NCBI GenBank assembly: GCA_965279165.1
Contig: OZ257140.1
Span: 310,001-374,000 of the forward strand
Direction: 5' to 3'
DNA: 64,000 bases
Source: JBAYIE01 sp965279165
GTDB taxonomy: Bacteria > Bacteroidota > Bacteroidia > UKL13-3
Part shown: positions 8,158 through 17,484 of the stretch, one piece after another
Layout: every line of letters begins with the position of its first letter
Numbering within the stretch: position 1 is the first letter of the stretch
Notes under the pieces: model-generated
What the model saw: the letters and a program-made list of their open reading frames with translations, nothing else
What the model was told of the DNA's origin: nothing
Database searches by the model: none
Position numbers and translations under genes: made by a program

Positions 8158-8517
8158 ATGCATAAAGTAAATATTCCCGAAAAACTGGAATTGTTCTCCG
8201 ATTACTGGTCGCCAAAAATAGTTGGCGAGCTCAACGGCCAGCATGTGAAACTCGCCAAATTAAAAGGAGAGTTCATCTGGCATAAACATGAGGAAGAAGA
8301 CGAACTTTTTTATGTTTTGAAAGGAAAATTTAAAATCGAATTCAGGGATAAAACTTTGGAAGTGGGTGAAAACGAATTTGTAATTGTCCCAAAAGGGGTT
8401 GAACACAAACCTGTAGCTGAAGAAGAAGTTTCCATCTTGTTGTTTGAACCGGCTTCCACATTAAATACAGGAGATAAACAAGATGATCTTACTAAAGAAA
8501 TCTTAGAATGGATTTGA
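8158..8517 (+). CDS. Cupin domain protein
   Basis: A 119-residue single-domain cupin. Motif 1 reads WHKHEEEDELFYVLKGKFKI (metal ligands His, His, Glu), and motif 2 follows as GENEFVIVPKGVEHKP with the fourth ligand His. Length is normal for stand-alone RmlC-like cupins, which bind a metal and may be small isomerases, dioxygenases or sensors. No signal peptide, so cytosolic, unlike its neighbours. Its last 10 nt overlap the start of the next gene, which implies translational coupling. Confidence 0.88.
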   Translation: MHKVNIPEKLELFSDYWSPKIVGELNGQHVKLAKLKGEFIWHKHEEEDELFYVLKGKFKIEFRDKTLEVGENEFVIVPKGVEHKPVAEEEVSILLFEPASTLNTGDKQDDLTKEILEWI

Positions 8518-9578
8518 ACAGCAAAATTCAACAAAAGATATACTGCTATTTACTGATAGGGCTCTTTGTATTATTTAGCAGCAGTAGAGAACTACATGCA
8601 GCAGAATTAAGGCAAATAGAAATAAACAATACAACCTTATACTATCATTTTTGCAAATCCACTAAACCTTCAAAAGGATTACTCTTTTTTATGCATGGAG
8701 CGGTAGTTAGGTATATGGGACAAACAGAAAGTCTTCCCAAGGATTTATCCGGGTTGTTGGAATCCAATACAGATCTTATTCCTGCTTGCGAAAACAATGG
8801 ATATGATTTAATTGTACCCATATCCTATAACGAGTACAATTGGCTGGATAAAAGCGGAGAAATGTATATTGAAAAACTGGTTGGAATGTACCGAATCAAT
8901 TATCCTGCAATTTATTTATCCGGATTTTCGGATGGAGCCACCGGTGCTTACCGCATGTTTTACAAGCAACCGGAAATATATGCCGGGGTGATGATTTTTA
9001 ATGGTTATCCTCAATTACACAATTACAACAAACAAGTAGACTATACCCGAACCATTGATCGGAAAATCATTTATATCAGTCAATGGAACGATAAAATCAT
9101 TCCCTATGAATTTTTACTCACCGAATACCGAAGACAAAAATTAACCAATGAAGCAACGTATATGATTCTTGTAGAAGGCAAACATGGATTTGGTTCCTAC
9201 CATACCAAGGATTTCTTACACTGTTTTTCTTTACTGGAAATGCCTAAGTTAGAAGTGTATAAAAACCGGGATTCTATCTGTATCTTTCCTCCGGTTGATG
9301 GTTTAATCATTGCAGGTAAAGTGGAAGCGTTATATCCTTTTCGTAAATCTGTTGCACGCAAGTTTGGCATGAATGCAAGCGAATACGAATTAAATAATGA
9401 AATCTATACCTTATTTAAAAAATGGATGGTTTCCGATGTTATTTATTGTTTGCCTAGAATAATTAGCAAAAACGATTTAACCAATGATTCATTTAACTTT
9501 ACATTCAAAAAAGGGGCTTTAACCCAAACATATAATTTTAAAAACGTGTTGGTATATCCTCCTTGGGGTAAAATATAA
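8508..9578 (+). CDS. Secreted alpha/beta hydrolase-like protein
   Basis: A 356-residue protein with a signal peptide (LLIGLFVLFSSSRELHAAE). The features fit an esterase or peptidase of the alpha/beta-hydrolase fold: an oxyanion-type FMHGA segment, the nucleophile elbow SGFSDGATGAY (G-x-S-x-G), an Asp in SQWNDKIIPYEF, and a His in EGKHGFGSYH. The last ~110 residues form an extra region of unknown function. It overlaps the cupin gene by 10 nt and ends 1 nt before the GH53 gene, so the three are probably one transcript. The esterase role, perhaps removing esters from pectic polysaccharide, is inference from context. Confidence 0.72.
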   Translation: MDLNSKIQQKIYCYLLIGLFVLFSSSRELHAAELRQIEINNTTLYYHFCKSTKPSKGLLFFMHGAVVRYMGQTESLPKDLSGLLESNTDLIPACENNGYDLIVPISYNEYNWLDKSGEMYIEKLVGMYRINYPAIYLSGFSDGATGAYRMFYKQPEIYAGVMIFNGYPQLHNYNKQVDYTRTIDRKIIYISQWNDKIIPYEFLLTEYRRQKLTNEATYMILVEGKHGFGSYHTKDFLHCFSLLEMPKLEVYKNRDSICIFPPVDGLIIAGKVEALYPFRKSVARKFGMNASEYELNNEIYTLFKKWMVSDVIYCLPRIISKNDLTNDSFNFTFKKGALTQTYNFKNVLVYPPWGKI

Positions 9579-9579
9579 A

Positions 9580-10671
9580 TTGAAATATACAGGCAATCAA
9601 ATTCACACCTTGCAACTCTTAATTATCCTTACCTGGATAAGCTGTTCTGTAGCGTGTAATAAAAAAGACCAGCCGGTAAATGATTCCATCTATAAAACGC
9701 ACGAAATAGTTGGCGCAGATATGTCCTTTCTACCTGAAATTAGAAAAAGTGGCATACCGATATATAACCGGGAAAATAAGCAAGAGGATATGTTACTCAC
9801 TTTGAAAAAGGCAGGAGTAAATGTAATCAGGCTTCGTATATGGAATGGAACTTTAGACAGCAATTCTACCTTTGAAACGGTAAATGCAATGGCAAAAGAA
9901 TTGCATCAAATGGGTTTCAAATTATTGCTTAGCGTTCATTACTCAGACACATGGGCCGATCCTTCTAAACAATCAAAACCAAACAATTGGAATAACACAA
10001 ATTACTCCGGATTAAAGGACAGTATATACGCTTACACCAAGAAAATTATATCGATCATTCAGCCTGATTATATTCAAATTGGCAATGAAATAAACTCCGG
10101 ATTACTTTGGCCTGAAGGACATATTTCAAATCCTGCTCAAATGAAAGAATTACTTGGCATCGGAATTAAAGCTGTTCGGGAAAATAATCCCTCAACAAAA
10201 ATCATCATCCATTATGCAGGATTTACAAATGCAAATCAATTTTATGCTTTAATAAATGAATTGGACTATGATATAATAGGATTAAGTTATTATCCTATTT
10301 GGCATGGTAAAAATTTAGAAGCTTTAAAAATAGGTTTAACTAATCTGGCTACAACTTTTAATAAAAATATTCTGATTACAGAAACTTCTTATCCGTTTAC
10401 ATTTGAATGGAACGACTTTACCAACAATATCATAGGTTCGAGCGATCAGATTTTACAGGATTATCCGGCAACGGCAAAAGGACAAAAAGCCTATTTGCAG
10501 CATTTATCAGCCATAGTGAAAGAAGTTGATCATGGAATTGGATTTTGCTATTGGGGCGGTGAATGGGTTAGTTATAAAGGAAGTCAGGCTACCAATGGAT
10601 CGAGTTATGAAAATCAGGCATTATGGGACTTTAATAATAAAGCTCTTGAAGCAATGGACGCCTTTCATTAA
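9580..10671 (+). CDS. Arabinogalactan endo-beta-1,4-galactanase (GH53), lipoprotein
   Basis: A 363-residue GH53 enzyme that hydrolyses beta-1,4-galactan side chains of pectin. Seen directly: GADMSFLPE at the start of the barrel, NVIRLRIWNG, SVHYSDTWADP, the acid/base Glu170 in IQIGNEIN, and the nucleophile Glu268 in ILITETSYP. The start is a TTG at 9580, 1 nt after the previous stop; no suitable ATG precedes the lipoprotein signal (hydrophobic stretch then SVAC), so the enzyme is probably anchored at the cell surface. There is no SusC/SusD pair nearby, unlike most Bacteroidota polysaccharide loci. Confidence 0.92.
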   Translation: MKYTGNQIHTLQLLIILTWISCSVACNKKDQPVNDSIYKTHEIVGADMSFLPEIRKSGIPIYNRENKQEDMLLTLKKAGVNVIRLRIWNGTLDSNSTFETVNAMAKELHQMGFKLLLSVHYSDTWADPSKQSKPNNWNNTNYSGLKDSIYAYTKKIISIIQPDYIQIGNEINSGLLWPEGHISNPAQMKELLGIGIKAVRENNPSTKIIIHYAGFTNANQFYALINELDYDIIGLSYYPIWHGKNLEALKIGLTNLATTFNKNILITETSYPFTFEWNDFTNNIIGSSDQILQDYPATAKGQKAYLQHLSAIVKEVDHGIGFCYWGGEWVSYKGSQATNGSSYENQALWDFNNKALEAMDAFH

Positions 10672-10825
10672 TTAATTTGATTGTTCCCAAAATTAAATCA
10701 CGCAACCAATCTAAATTGAACAGAAAGCACCATAACCCTGTTTTAAGTTTTTACTTCCATAAACATTTTATAATTTAAGGCCCGAAATTAGATGGTATAA
10801 ATAACTAACTTTAAATTATACAATT

Positions 10826-11254
10826 ATGAATCCGATTTTACGAAATATTCTAGCAACCATTACCGGACTGGTTTTTGGCAGCATGGTAAACATGGGAATA
10901 ATCATGATAAGCGGCAGCATTATCCCTCCACCGGAAGGTGCAGATGTAACCACCATGGAAGGATTAAAAGCTTCTATTTCGCAGTTTGAACCCAAGCATT
11001 TTATTTTTCCGTTTTTGGCACATGCACTGGGCACCTTTTCCGGGGCCCTTTTAATGTCCTTACTTGCATCAAGTCATAAAATTAAATTAGGCATGCTTAT
11101 TGGCGTTTTCTTTTTAGCAGGTGGAACGGCAAATGTTTTTATGTTGCCATCACCCATGTGGTTTAATGTAGTGGATTTGGCAGGTGCATACTTACCAATG
11201 GGCTATCTTGCTGCTAAATGGGTAAATTCTAAGTCAACCAAGAATAAGTATTAA
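10826..11254 (+). CDS. Small integral membrane protein, four predicted TM segments
   Basis: 142 residues with hydrophobic segments at about 7-30, 64-82, 87-105 and 115-132, separated by short loops, with a Lys-rich C-terminus. I do not recognise a named family, although similar 140-150-residue proteins are common in Bacteroidota. No catalytic residues stand out. It is transcribed alone and convergently with the DUF481 gene. Confidence 0.65.
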   Translation: MNPILRNILATITGLVFGSMVNMGIIMISGSIIPPPEGADVTTMEGLKASISQFEPKHFIFPFLAHALGTFSGALLMSLLASSHKIKLGMLIGVFFLAGGTANVFMLPSPMWFNVVDLAGAYLPMGYLAAKWVNSKSTKNKY

Positions 11255-11325
11255 TTCATTCTATTCTCCTATTGATGGCTAATAGAGTGAAGTAACTTCA
11301 CCTTGGTTAAATTTAAAAAACAAAA

Positions 11326-12411
11326 TCAGAAAGTATAACCAATAGAAGTTACGATACCAAAATCGTTATTGGCTTTGTTATCCGAAATATTTCTGCTATC
11401 GAGTTTATCATAAAAATCGATGCTAAAAAACAAGTCGTTGATTAATTCATACTTTGCCGTAAGGTTATACTCTAAGCGGAAGCGGTTATCAATTGTAAGA
11501 CTTGGATAATAATTCAAACCACTGGTAACATCAATTTTAGGATGTCGGTATTGTACCCAATGAAATTGCAAGGAACCTATCCCCTCTAAATTAGTTGATT
11601 TTACAGCTGTTTCAATGGTTTGCTCGATATTCTGGCTGACACCAACTATACCATAAAATCGTATTTTATTATTACGAACAAAATCATAACCCGGACCAAG
11701 CGATGTTTGTATACGGTATGCAAGATCAAGCTCGGTATTATGCTGATACTTTTCATTCACAATCAAGAACCATTTATTTGGCAAAAAGCGGGTTAAACTC
11801 AAACCAAAATCGTTGTTGTTGGTTGCAGTATTATCGCTGTTTCTGGTATAAATAGAACTCAAGGCTATTCGGGTTGCATAATTCTCAACCCGGTGTGTAA
11901 CTTGTATATTGGTACTGTATTGTAAAATATCACTTGCCTTGGTATAACTCAAGCCCAAACTAATGGATCCATCCAACCGATCTATAAAAGAGCTTTTGAT
12001 TTTGGCTATACTTACAATATCCCACATCTGCTTTTGAATACTATCCCGTCCAATAACCAATAATATACTTGCAATATTTTCCGATTTGGCAATGGTACCA
12101 AAATACCGGATTCCTGAATTGGTAATTAGTTCATAAAACTTGGCCGAATAAATGGTATTTATCCTGTCGTATGGCATACTTACCGTTAGCATGGCATCTG
12201 TACCAACAAACAACAAACCGGCTTCAAATTTCTTGATTTCACCGGTTATCCGATCTCCGTTCAGTAAAAATATTGTGTCGTTTTTTTGGGCTTGAACCTT
12301 TTGTACCATAACAAGCAAAAGCATGGTTGCAACAAGTATTTTTACCTTGTTTTCAAAACGATTCAATAAGTAAAATGTATGGTATAATCTTTGTTTCAAT
12401 CCCGGATTCAT
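11326..12411 (-). CDS. DUF481-family outer membrane protein
   Basis: A 361-residue secreted protein with a signal anchor ending VQKVQAQ. The region after it (DTIFLLNGDRITGEIKKFEAG...) is a small beta domain typical of the start of YdiY/DUF481-type proteins. The C-terminal ~220 residues form a predicted barrel with the family pattern of long alternating strands (GSISLGLSYTKASD, TRFLPNKWFLIVNEKYQHNTELDLAYR, GPGYDFV) and end in IGYTF with a terminal Phe, the usual signal for Bam-dependent insertion. The transported molecule is unknown. It is divergent from the porin at 12543. Confidence 0.78.
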   Translation of the reverse strand: MNPGLKQRLYHTFYLLNRFENKVKILVATMLLLVMVQKVQAQKNDTIFLLNGDRITGEIKKFEAGLLFVGTDAMLTVSMPYDRINTIYSAKFYELITNSGIRYFGTIAKSENIASILLVIGRDSIQKQMWDIVSIAKIKSSFIDRLDGSISLGLSYTKASDILQYSTNIQVTHRVENYATRIALSSIYTRNSDNTATNNNDFGLSLTRFLPNKWFLIVNEKYQHNTELDLAYRIQTSLGPGYDFVRNNKIRFYGIVGVSQNIEQTIETAVKSTNLEGIGSLQFHWVQYRHPKIDVTSGLNYYPSLTIDNRFRLEYNLTAKYELINDLFFSIDFYDKLDSRNISDNKANNDFGIVTSIGYTF

Positions 12412-12476
12412 TTCATTTACTTTTCAAATATCCTGCTTCTTGTTCTTTAAACAAACTCTCTACAATTTAACCTATT

Positions 12477-12484
12477 TATATTTG
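12477..12484 (+). promoter_or_regulatory. Candidate -7 box TATATTTG of porin gene
   Basis: TATATTTG matches TAnnTTTG and lies 58 nt before the ATG at 12543 in the 131-bp gap between the divergent DUF481 and porin genes. No clear TTTG is seen at the -33 position, so this is a candidate only. Confidence 0.35.
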
Positions 12485-12542
12485 CTCCTATTAATGTTAT
12501 AAAAATAATATTGATATGAATCACAACTGATTTCGCAATAAT

Positions 12543-13832
12543 ATGGTAAATTACGATGGTATTAAAATGGTGATCAACATACATAAAAACGAAAAGCAAA
12601 TTAAACCTTTGCTATTGTTCATTGTAATGCTTTTGCTTTTTGCACCCTCTGCATTTACCCAAAACAAACAAGACGGTACGGAAGGAGAGGTATTTGACAG
12701 TTCTAAAATCGCCAGAAAAAACTGGACGATGTACAATTTCAAATTCACTACCTTAAAAATTGGTGCTGCCATCATACTGGATTATGCAACCTATAAACAA
12801 GATGCAACCAGCAAACAACAAATTTCGATGCAACCCGGTTTTAGTATCAGAGATATGCGGGTTTTACTTAGTGGTCAACTGAAATTCAAACGGAATATTA
12901 CTTGGAAAGTAGGGCTCATGTATGATGGGCCATCTAAATCCTGGTTTGCACGTGAATCCGGCATATTAATTGGCGTTCCGGAACTATCCGGCAATATTTT
13001 TTTAGGCCGGACAAAAGAAGGATTTTCGATGAGTAAAATAATGGTAGGTTATGCCGGTTGGTGTATGGAACGTCAGATGGGTATAGATTTAATTCCCATT
13101 TTGGCTGATGGAATAAAGTATATGGGATATTATCCAACTACTAGAATACTTTTTAATATTGGTGTATTTAACGATTGGCTTTCAAAATCCGAATCCTTTA
13201 GTACCTACCATTGGCAAACAGTAGCCCGAATTGGATTTTTGCCGATTTTCAATGAATCAAAACAACAAGTATTTCATGTCGCATTCAATGGAAGATATGG
13301 AAAAACCGAAGACAATGTGATTCGTGTAAAATCGAAACCGGAAGTTGGTCATGCACCTGTATTTGTTGATTCAAAAGCTTTTACAACGGATTACTCTATC
13401 CATTATGGACCTGAAATTTATTACAAAAATGGGTCTTGGTTGTTCGGTGGTGAATATTATTTCAATAAATTTTCTTCAATTTCTTCCAGCAATCCATTCT
13501 TTCATGGAGGTGAATTAATGACCTCCTGGATATTAACCGGAGAGTCAAGACCTTATCATACCGGAATCGGTTCATTTGGTTTTGTGCCTGTTAAACGACC
13601 TGTTTTTAGTGGTGGTCCGGGAGCTCTGGAAATTGTTGCAAGAATTACCAATATTGATTTAAACTCAGGAAGTATAGAAGGTGGGAAATTCTGGCGGTTT
13701 ACGCCAATGGTTAATTGGTATTTGTCGTCTAATATTCGTTTCGAACTCGAATATGGTTATGGTGTATTAAGTCGGTTTAACCAACAAGGCGGGACTAATT
13801 TTTTTCAATGCCGGTTACAGGTTTTTTATTAA
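12543..13832 (+). CDS. Phosphate-selective porin O/P-type outer membrane protein
   Basis: A 429-residue protein with a signal peptide (LLLFIVMLLLFAPSAFTQ). The order of segments matches the OprO/OprP porin family: KIGAAIILDYATY, FSIRDMRVLLSGQLKFKRNITWKVGLMYDG, IFLGRTKEGFSMSK, then alternating 10-residue strands, with a C-terminal strand FFQCRLQVFY ending in aromatic residues. Family members form anion-selective trimeric pores, but phosphate specificity cannot be read from the sequence. An in-frame ATG at 12567 is an alternative start. Confidence 0.82.
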   Translation: MVNYDGIKMVINIHKNEKQIKPLLLFIVMLLLFAPSAFTQNKQDGTEGEVFDSSKIARKNWTMYNFKFTTLKIGAAIILDYATYKQDATSKQQISMQPGFSIRDMRVLLSGQLKFKRNITWKVGLMYDGPSKSWFARESGILIGVPELSGNIFLGRTKEGFSMSKIMVGYAGWCMERQMGIDLIPILADGIKYMGYYPTTRILFNIGVFNDWLSKSESFSTYHWQTVARIGFLPIFNESKQQVFHVAFNGRYGKTEDNVIRVKSKPEVGHAPVFVDSKAFTTDYSIHYGPEIYYKNGSWLFGGEYYFNKFSSISSSNPFFHGGELMTSWILTGESRPYHTGIGSFGFVPVKRPVFSGGPGALEIVARITNIDLNSGSIEGGKFWRFTPMVNWYLSSNIRFELEYGYGVLSRFNQQGGTNFFQCRLQVFY

Positions 13833-13903
13833 CCTTTATCTACCGCCGAATCTAACTTGTTTAGGATATCGATTCACCATTAAAACATAACGAATTGAAA
13901 TCG

Positions 13904-15067
13904 TTACAACCCGAACCTGTATTGTGTTCCAATCAGAAACTGAGAACGGGATCCAAGGAATCCATATTCACCTCTAATCATCCAATGTTTGTTAAATTGA
14001 TATTGGGAACCAATAATGAAATTCCACATATCTTTTGGCCTTTTATCCATGGCATATTGCACTGTTGACCCTCCTACTTTATTAACTGCTCCATCCATTG
14101 CACTAACTAAATTTCCGGCAGCTTCCAGGGTTCTGTTTGCTGTACTATATTTGGCAATGTTCACAGGATTTTTTTGTTCAACCGGTGTCAAACCTGCCCA
14201 CCAGGTATCCACTCCGGTCTGAGTTTCTTCAATTTTCACAGATGCATTATCCACTTTGGCTTGCATTCCGTTTATATCTAATGCTTCACTAAACGGAATT
14301 GAACCATCGGTACCTGAACTGATTTGCACCCTGAATCCACCGGCCCACATTGCAAAACTGCTTCCAGGTTTTTTCAGTCGGATTGATTTTCCAAACCTTG
14401 GACCAAAAACAAATGATTTTGCCGGTTTAGTCAATTGTGGAACGTCGGTCCATGCCACATTCATGTCCAATGCCAGAAAAAATCCTGCAACCCCTATAGT
14501 AGGTGTCATACCAATACCAAAAGTATTGGTGGTAAACTCAATAGTAGAACCCGCATTCATAATATTTATACGTGTACCTGTACTATCCTGCACATAAACA
14601 CCAAATCCAACATCAGTAGAAGCCTTTGCTATACCTAAAATTCCATATACATTCAAAAACGGGAACAACCAAACATCAGGTCGAATTGTTATAGCTCCTG
14701 CAGTGGCAACGGCCTTATCAAACTGAACAATATTATCGATATTATACATGGTATCCCCATTAAATCCGACCCTTAAATTTTCAATAATCAAATCTGAAAC
14801 CTGTTGAAAATATTGCATACTTATACCGGCAGAATAAGGCAATTCAAATCCCTTTTTGGTTGCCCCTGCACCTAAAATCGGCAAAATATAGGGATACTCC
14901 GTTTTGCTGATACTATCAATTAAATCCGATTGCTTTCTCGGTGCCGGTTTATTGCTATACACCTGGGCAAAACCAATTTGTGATAATAATTGTAACACTA
15001 AGAATCCGGTAATAGCGATAAAACCTCTTATTCCACTACCTTTTTGAACCTTGCTTTTCATATTCAA
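13904..15067 (-). CDS. Outer membrane beta-barrel protein of unknown function
   Basis: A 387-residue protein with a signal peptide (residues ~14-35, ending QIGFAQ). The rest is Gly- and aromatic-rich with alternating strands (IRPDVWLFPFLNVYGILGIAKA, WMIRGEYGFLGSRSQFLIGTQYRFGL) and ends near a terminal aromatic residue, as expected for an outer membrane barrel. A loop around residues 270-330 rich in Asn, Lys and Thr is probably extracellular. I do not recognise the family. A 9-bp inverted repeat at 15091-15112 lies in its leader. Confidence 0.68.
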   Translation of the reverse strand: MNMKSKVQKGSGIRGFIAITGFLVLQLLSQIGFAQVYSNKPAPRKQSDLIDSISKTEYPYILPILGAGATKKGFELPYSAGISMQYFQQVSDLIIENLRVGFNGDTMYNIDNIVQFDKAVATAGAITIRPDVWLFPFLNVYGILGIAKASTDVGFGVYVQDSTGTRINIMNAGSTIEFTTNTFGIGMTPTIGVAGFFLALDMNVAWTDVPQLTKPAKSFVFGPRFGKSIRLKKPGSSFAMWAGGFRVQISSGTDGSIPFSEALDINGMQAKVDNASVKIEETQTGVDTWWAGLTPVEQKNPVNIAKYSTANRTLEAAGNLVSAMDGAVNKVGGSTVQYAMDKRPKDMWNFIIGSQYQFNKHWMIRGEYGFLGSRSQFLIGTQYRFGL

Positions 15068-15090
15068 TATTAATTATTGTCTCTTTAATG

Positions 15091-15112
15091 TTGAATGATA
15101 TTCATCATTCAA
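15091..15112. promoter_or_regulatory. Inverted repeat upstream of the barrel gene
   Basis: TTGAATGAT (15091-15099) and ATCATTCAA (15104-15112) are perfect complements with a 4-nt loop, 24 nt upstream of the minus-strand start at 15067. It could be an operator or a hairpin in the mRNA leader. The words also resemble the GAATGATG intergenic repeats at 1158, so it may be a repeat remnant. Confidence 0.4.
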
Positions 15113-15248
15113 AATAATATTTCTCTTAATTTAAACTTCCTTACAATGGTAACTTTGTAAATTCAAATTCCAAAGACTTTTATACTTGGATTTGGGGTCA
15201 ACATAAAAAAAAGTGGGTTGGGAGGTAAATTTGGAAGAATCTTATTAG

Positions 15249-15280
15249 GTAAATGAGTAGGTGAGTAAATGAGTAAATTT
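15249..15280. repeat. GTAAATGAGTA intergenic repeat
   Basis: Three imperfect copies of GTAAATGAGTA/GTGAGTAAATGAG lie between the barrel gene and the methyltransferase. The reverse complement (TTTACTCATTTACTC) makes up 58875-58915, so this is one family in two orientations. Confidence 0.55.
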
Positions 15281-15323
15281 GTAGTAGGAATAAAACACTG
15301 CTTCAATTAATAACAATGAAACA

Positions 15324-15959
15324 ATGGATATATTTAACCGAAAAAAACACTGGGAAAATATCTATCAAACGAAATCGTTAAAGGAAGTTAGTTGGTATGA
15401 ACCAACCCCTGAAACTTCGCTACAGTTTTTTAAAGAATTTAAAGTTCAACCAAGCGCAAAAATTATAGATGTGGGTGGCGGAGATAGTTTACTGGTGGAT
15501 CATTTGGTAAAACTTGGTTATAAGGATATTACTATCCTAGATATTTCTGAGGCAGCTTTAAATCGCGCTAAAATCAGACTAGGTAAAGCGGCGGAGTCCG
15601 TTAAATGGATTGTTGCGGATGCAGCAACTTTCGAACCAACCGAAAAGTATGATTTCTGGCACGACAGAGCCGCTTTTCATTTCTTAACCGATGAAAAGGA
15701 AATTACCCATTATCTTGAAACCATTCAAAATCATATCAATCCCCAAGGAATTTTAGTGATAGGAACCTTTTCTGAACAAGGCCCCAAAAAATGCAGTGGC
15801 ATTGAAATAAAGCAATATTCTGAAAATAGCATGACAGAAAGATTGAAACAGTTTTTCGAAAAAATTAAATGCATTTCCATTGACCATAAAACACCCTTTG
15901 ATACCATTCAAAATTTTATTTTTTGCAGCTTTAGAAAACCGGTTTTGGATAAGGGATAA
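15324..15959 (+). CDS. Class I SAM-dependent methyltransferase
   Basis: 211 residues with the Rossmann-type methyltransferase order: motif I IIDVGGGDSLLVDHL near residue 48, motif II TILDISEAAL with the acidic residue that binds the SAM ribose, and an Asp in VADAATFEP. WYEPTPETSLQF at the N-terminus is typical of a small methyltransferase group often annotated with tellurite resistance (TehB-like) or thiopurine proteins. The substrate cannot be assigned. Cytosolic. Confidence 0.85.
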   Translation: MDIFNRKKHWENIYQTKSLKEVSWYEPTPETSLQFFKEFKVQPSAKIIDVGGGDSLLVDHLVKLGYKDITILDISEAALNRAKIRLGKAAESVKWIVADAATFEPTEKYDFWHDRAAFHFLTDEKEITHYLETIQNHINPQGILVIGTFSEQGPKKCSGIEIKQYSENSMTERLKQFFEKIKCISIDHKTPFDTIQNFIFCSFRKPVLDKG

Positions 15960-16029
15960 GTATATAAATCTTTTTAGGTTATATTGTAACTAAATAAAGA
16001 AAGTATACATGCTACCAACCGATTCTTTG

Positions 16030-17010
16030 ATGAAAGCTTCTGTAAATACAGAATACGGCAACCCGGAAGTAATACAAATCAAAAATGTACCGATTCCCAT
16101 TCCTAAACCGGATGAGGTCCGTATAAAAATTCATGCCACAACAGTTAACCGAACAGATTGCGGATTCAGAAAACCTGAGTACTTGATTGTACGACTTATC
16201 AGTGGTTTGCGTAAACCCCGCAAACATATACTGGGAACCGAATTTGCCGGTACAGTAGAATCTACAGGATCTTCGGTTACTTTATTTAATACCGGCGACA
16301 AAGTATTCGGGTTAAGCACCTTTAAATTTGGCACCCATGCCGAATACATCTGTTTATCCGAAAAAGGATCAATTGCGGCAATGCCATTAAATATGTCATT
16401 TGAAGAAGCCGCTTCTGTTTGTGATGGCTTGATGCTGGCAAATAATTATATCAAAAGAATAGATTTTAAAACACAACCAGCCATTCTTATCAACGGTGCT
16501 TCAGGTTCAATTGGCTCTGCTTCTGTACAACTTGCCAAAGCAAACGGCGCCAATATTACAGCGGTTTGTAAAACAAGCAGCATGGTTTTGGTAAAATCCC
16601 TAGGCGCGGATATGGTTATAGATTACACCAAAGAAGACTTTACCCAACAAGATAAAAAATACGATGTGATTTTAGATGCAGTTGGTAAAAGTAGCTTCTT
16701 CGCTTGCAAAAAAATCCTTAAACCCGGAGGCATTTATTACTCTTCTGAATTAGGCAAAGGTTCACAAAATGTATTTCTTGCGCTACTCTCTCCTTTTATT
16801 GAACGCATTCCCGGCTTAACCAATTTAAAAAAAGTTAAATTTCCTATTCCAACCGATAGCAAAAAAGACATCCAATATTTTAAAGAACTTATTGAAGCAG
16901 GTAAATTCAAAGCGGTGATTGATCGTGTGTACCCGCTCGAGCAGATTGTTGAAGCCACACGTTATGTTGAAACAGGGGAAAAAACAGGAAATGTGGTGAT
17001 TACCATTTAA
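16030..17010 (+). CDS. Zinc-independent MDR oxidoreductase (quinone-reductase-like)
   Basis: About 326 residues of the medium-chain dehydrogenase/reductase superfamily. N-terminal GroES-like domain (GNPEVIQIKNVPIPIPKPDEVRIKIHAT, then GTEFAGTVESTGSSV) is followed by an NAD(P)-binding Rossmann domain with INGASGSIGSASVQLAKANGA and LDAVGKSSF. The structural and catalytic zinc cysteine sets are missing, so it belongs to the quinone oxidoreductase/NAD(P)H-dependent group rather than true alcohol dehydrogenases. I prefer the ATG at 16030 because MKASVNTEYG begins the conserved fold; 16009 is an in-frame alternative. Confidence 0.85.
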   Translation: MKASVNTEYGNPEVIQIKNVPIPIPKPDEVRIKIHATTVNRTDCGFRKPEYLIVRLISGLRKPRKHILGTEFAGTVESTGSSVTLFNTGDKVFGLSTFKFGTHAEYICLSEKGSIAAMPLNMSFEEAASVCDGLMLANNYIKRIDFKTQPAILINGASGSIGSASVQLAKANGANITAVCKTSSMVLVKSLGADMVIDYTKEDFTQQDKKYDVILDAVGKSSFFACKKILKPGGIYYSSELGKGSQNVFLALLSPFIERIPGLTNLKKVKFPIPTDSKKDIQYFKELIEAGKFKAVIDRVYPLEQIVEATRYVETGEKTGNVVITI

Positions 17011-17075
17011 TGGCCATTTTAAATCAATAAATTAATTTTTAACTTGTCCCCTTTTTATTAATTTTAAGGCAGATT

Positions 17076-17483
17076 ATGGCTAAATCAAAACTACCCTTAA
17101 TTGTGAAAGATTATATAGATGAATTAAGTCATCCCCTTACCCAAGTTTTAATTGAATTGCGTCACATAATTTTAAACACGGACCCCTCAATTGGCGAGCA
17201 AATTAAATGGAATTCACCTTCCTTTTATTATACCGGCCAGATGAAAGAATTCGATCCCAAAACCTACCAACGAGATTTGGTGGTGATGAATCTGCATAAA
17301 ATGGATAGCATACTGTTGGTATTCCCTACGGGTGCGAAAGTGAAAGATAAAACAGGTTTATTGGAAGGTAAGTACACCGATGGCAGGAAAATCGCACTGT
17401 TTCGTTCGTTGGAAGAAGTTCACCAAAAGAAAAAAGATTTGATTTGGGTAGTGAAAGAATGGTTGCGATTGTTGGAAAAATAA
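17076..17483 (+). CDS. DUF1801 (YdhG-like) domain protein
   Basis: 135 residues with the DUF1801 pattern: an N-terminal helix (IVKDYIDELSHPLTQVLIELRHIIL), IKWNSPSFYY (the G/N-x-P-x-F/Y motif), a central strand set (VVMNLHKMDSILLVFPTG), and a C-terminal helix. Its start follows the oxidoreductase by 65 nt, and it ends 1 nt before the next gene, which itself carries a second DUF1801 domain. The biochemical function of DUF1801 is not established. Confidence 0.85.
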   Translation: MAKSKLPLIVKDYIDELSHPLTQVLIELRHIILNTDPSIGEQIKWNSPSFYYTGQMKEFDPKTYQRDLVVMNLHKMDSILLVFPTGAKVKDKTGLLEGKYTDGRKIALFRSLEEVHQKKKDLIWVVKEWLRLLEK

Positions 17484-17484
17484 T

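Noticed and set aside
11287..11301. GTGAAGT-A-ACTTCAC as terminator between convergent genes
   Set aside because: The arms are separated by one base so no stable hairpin can form, and no T tract follows.
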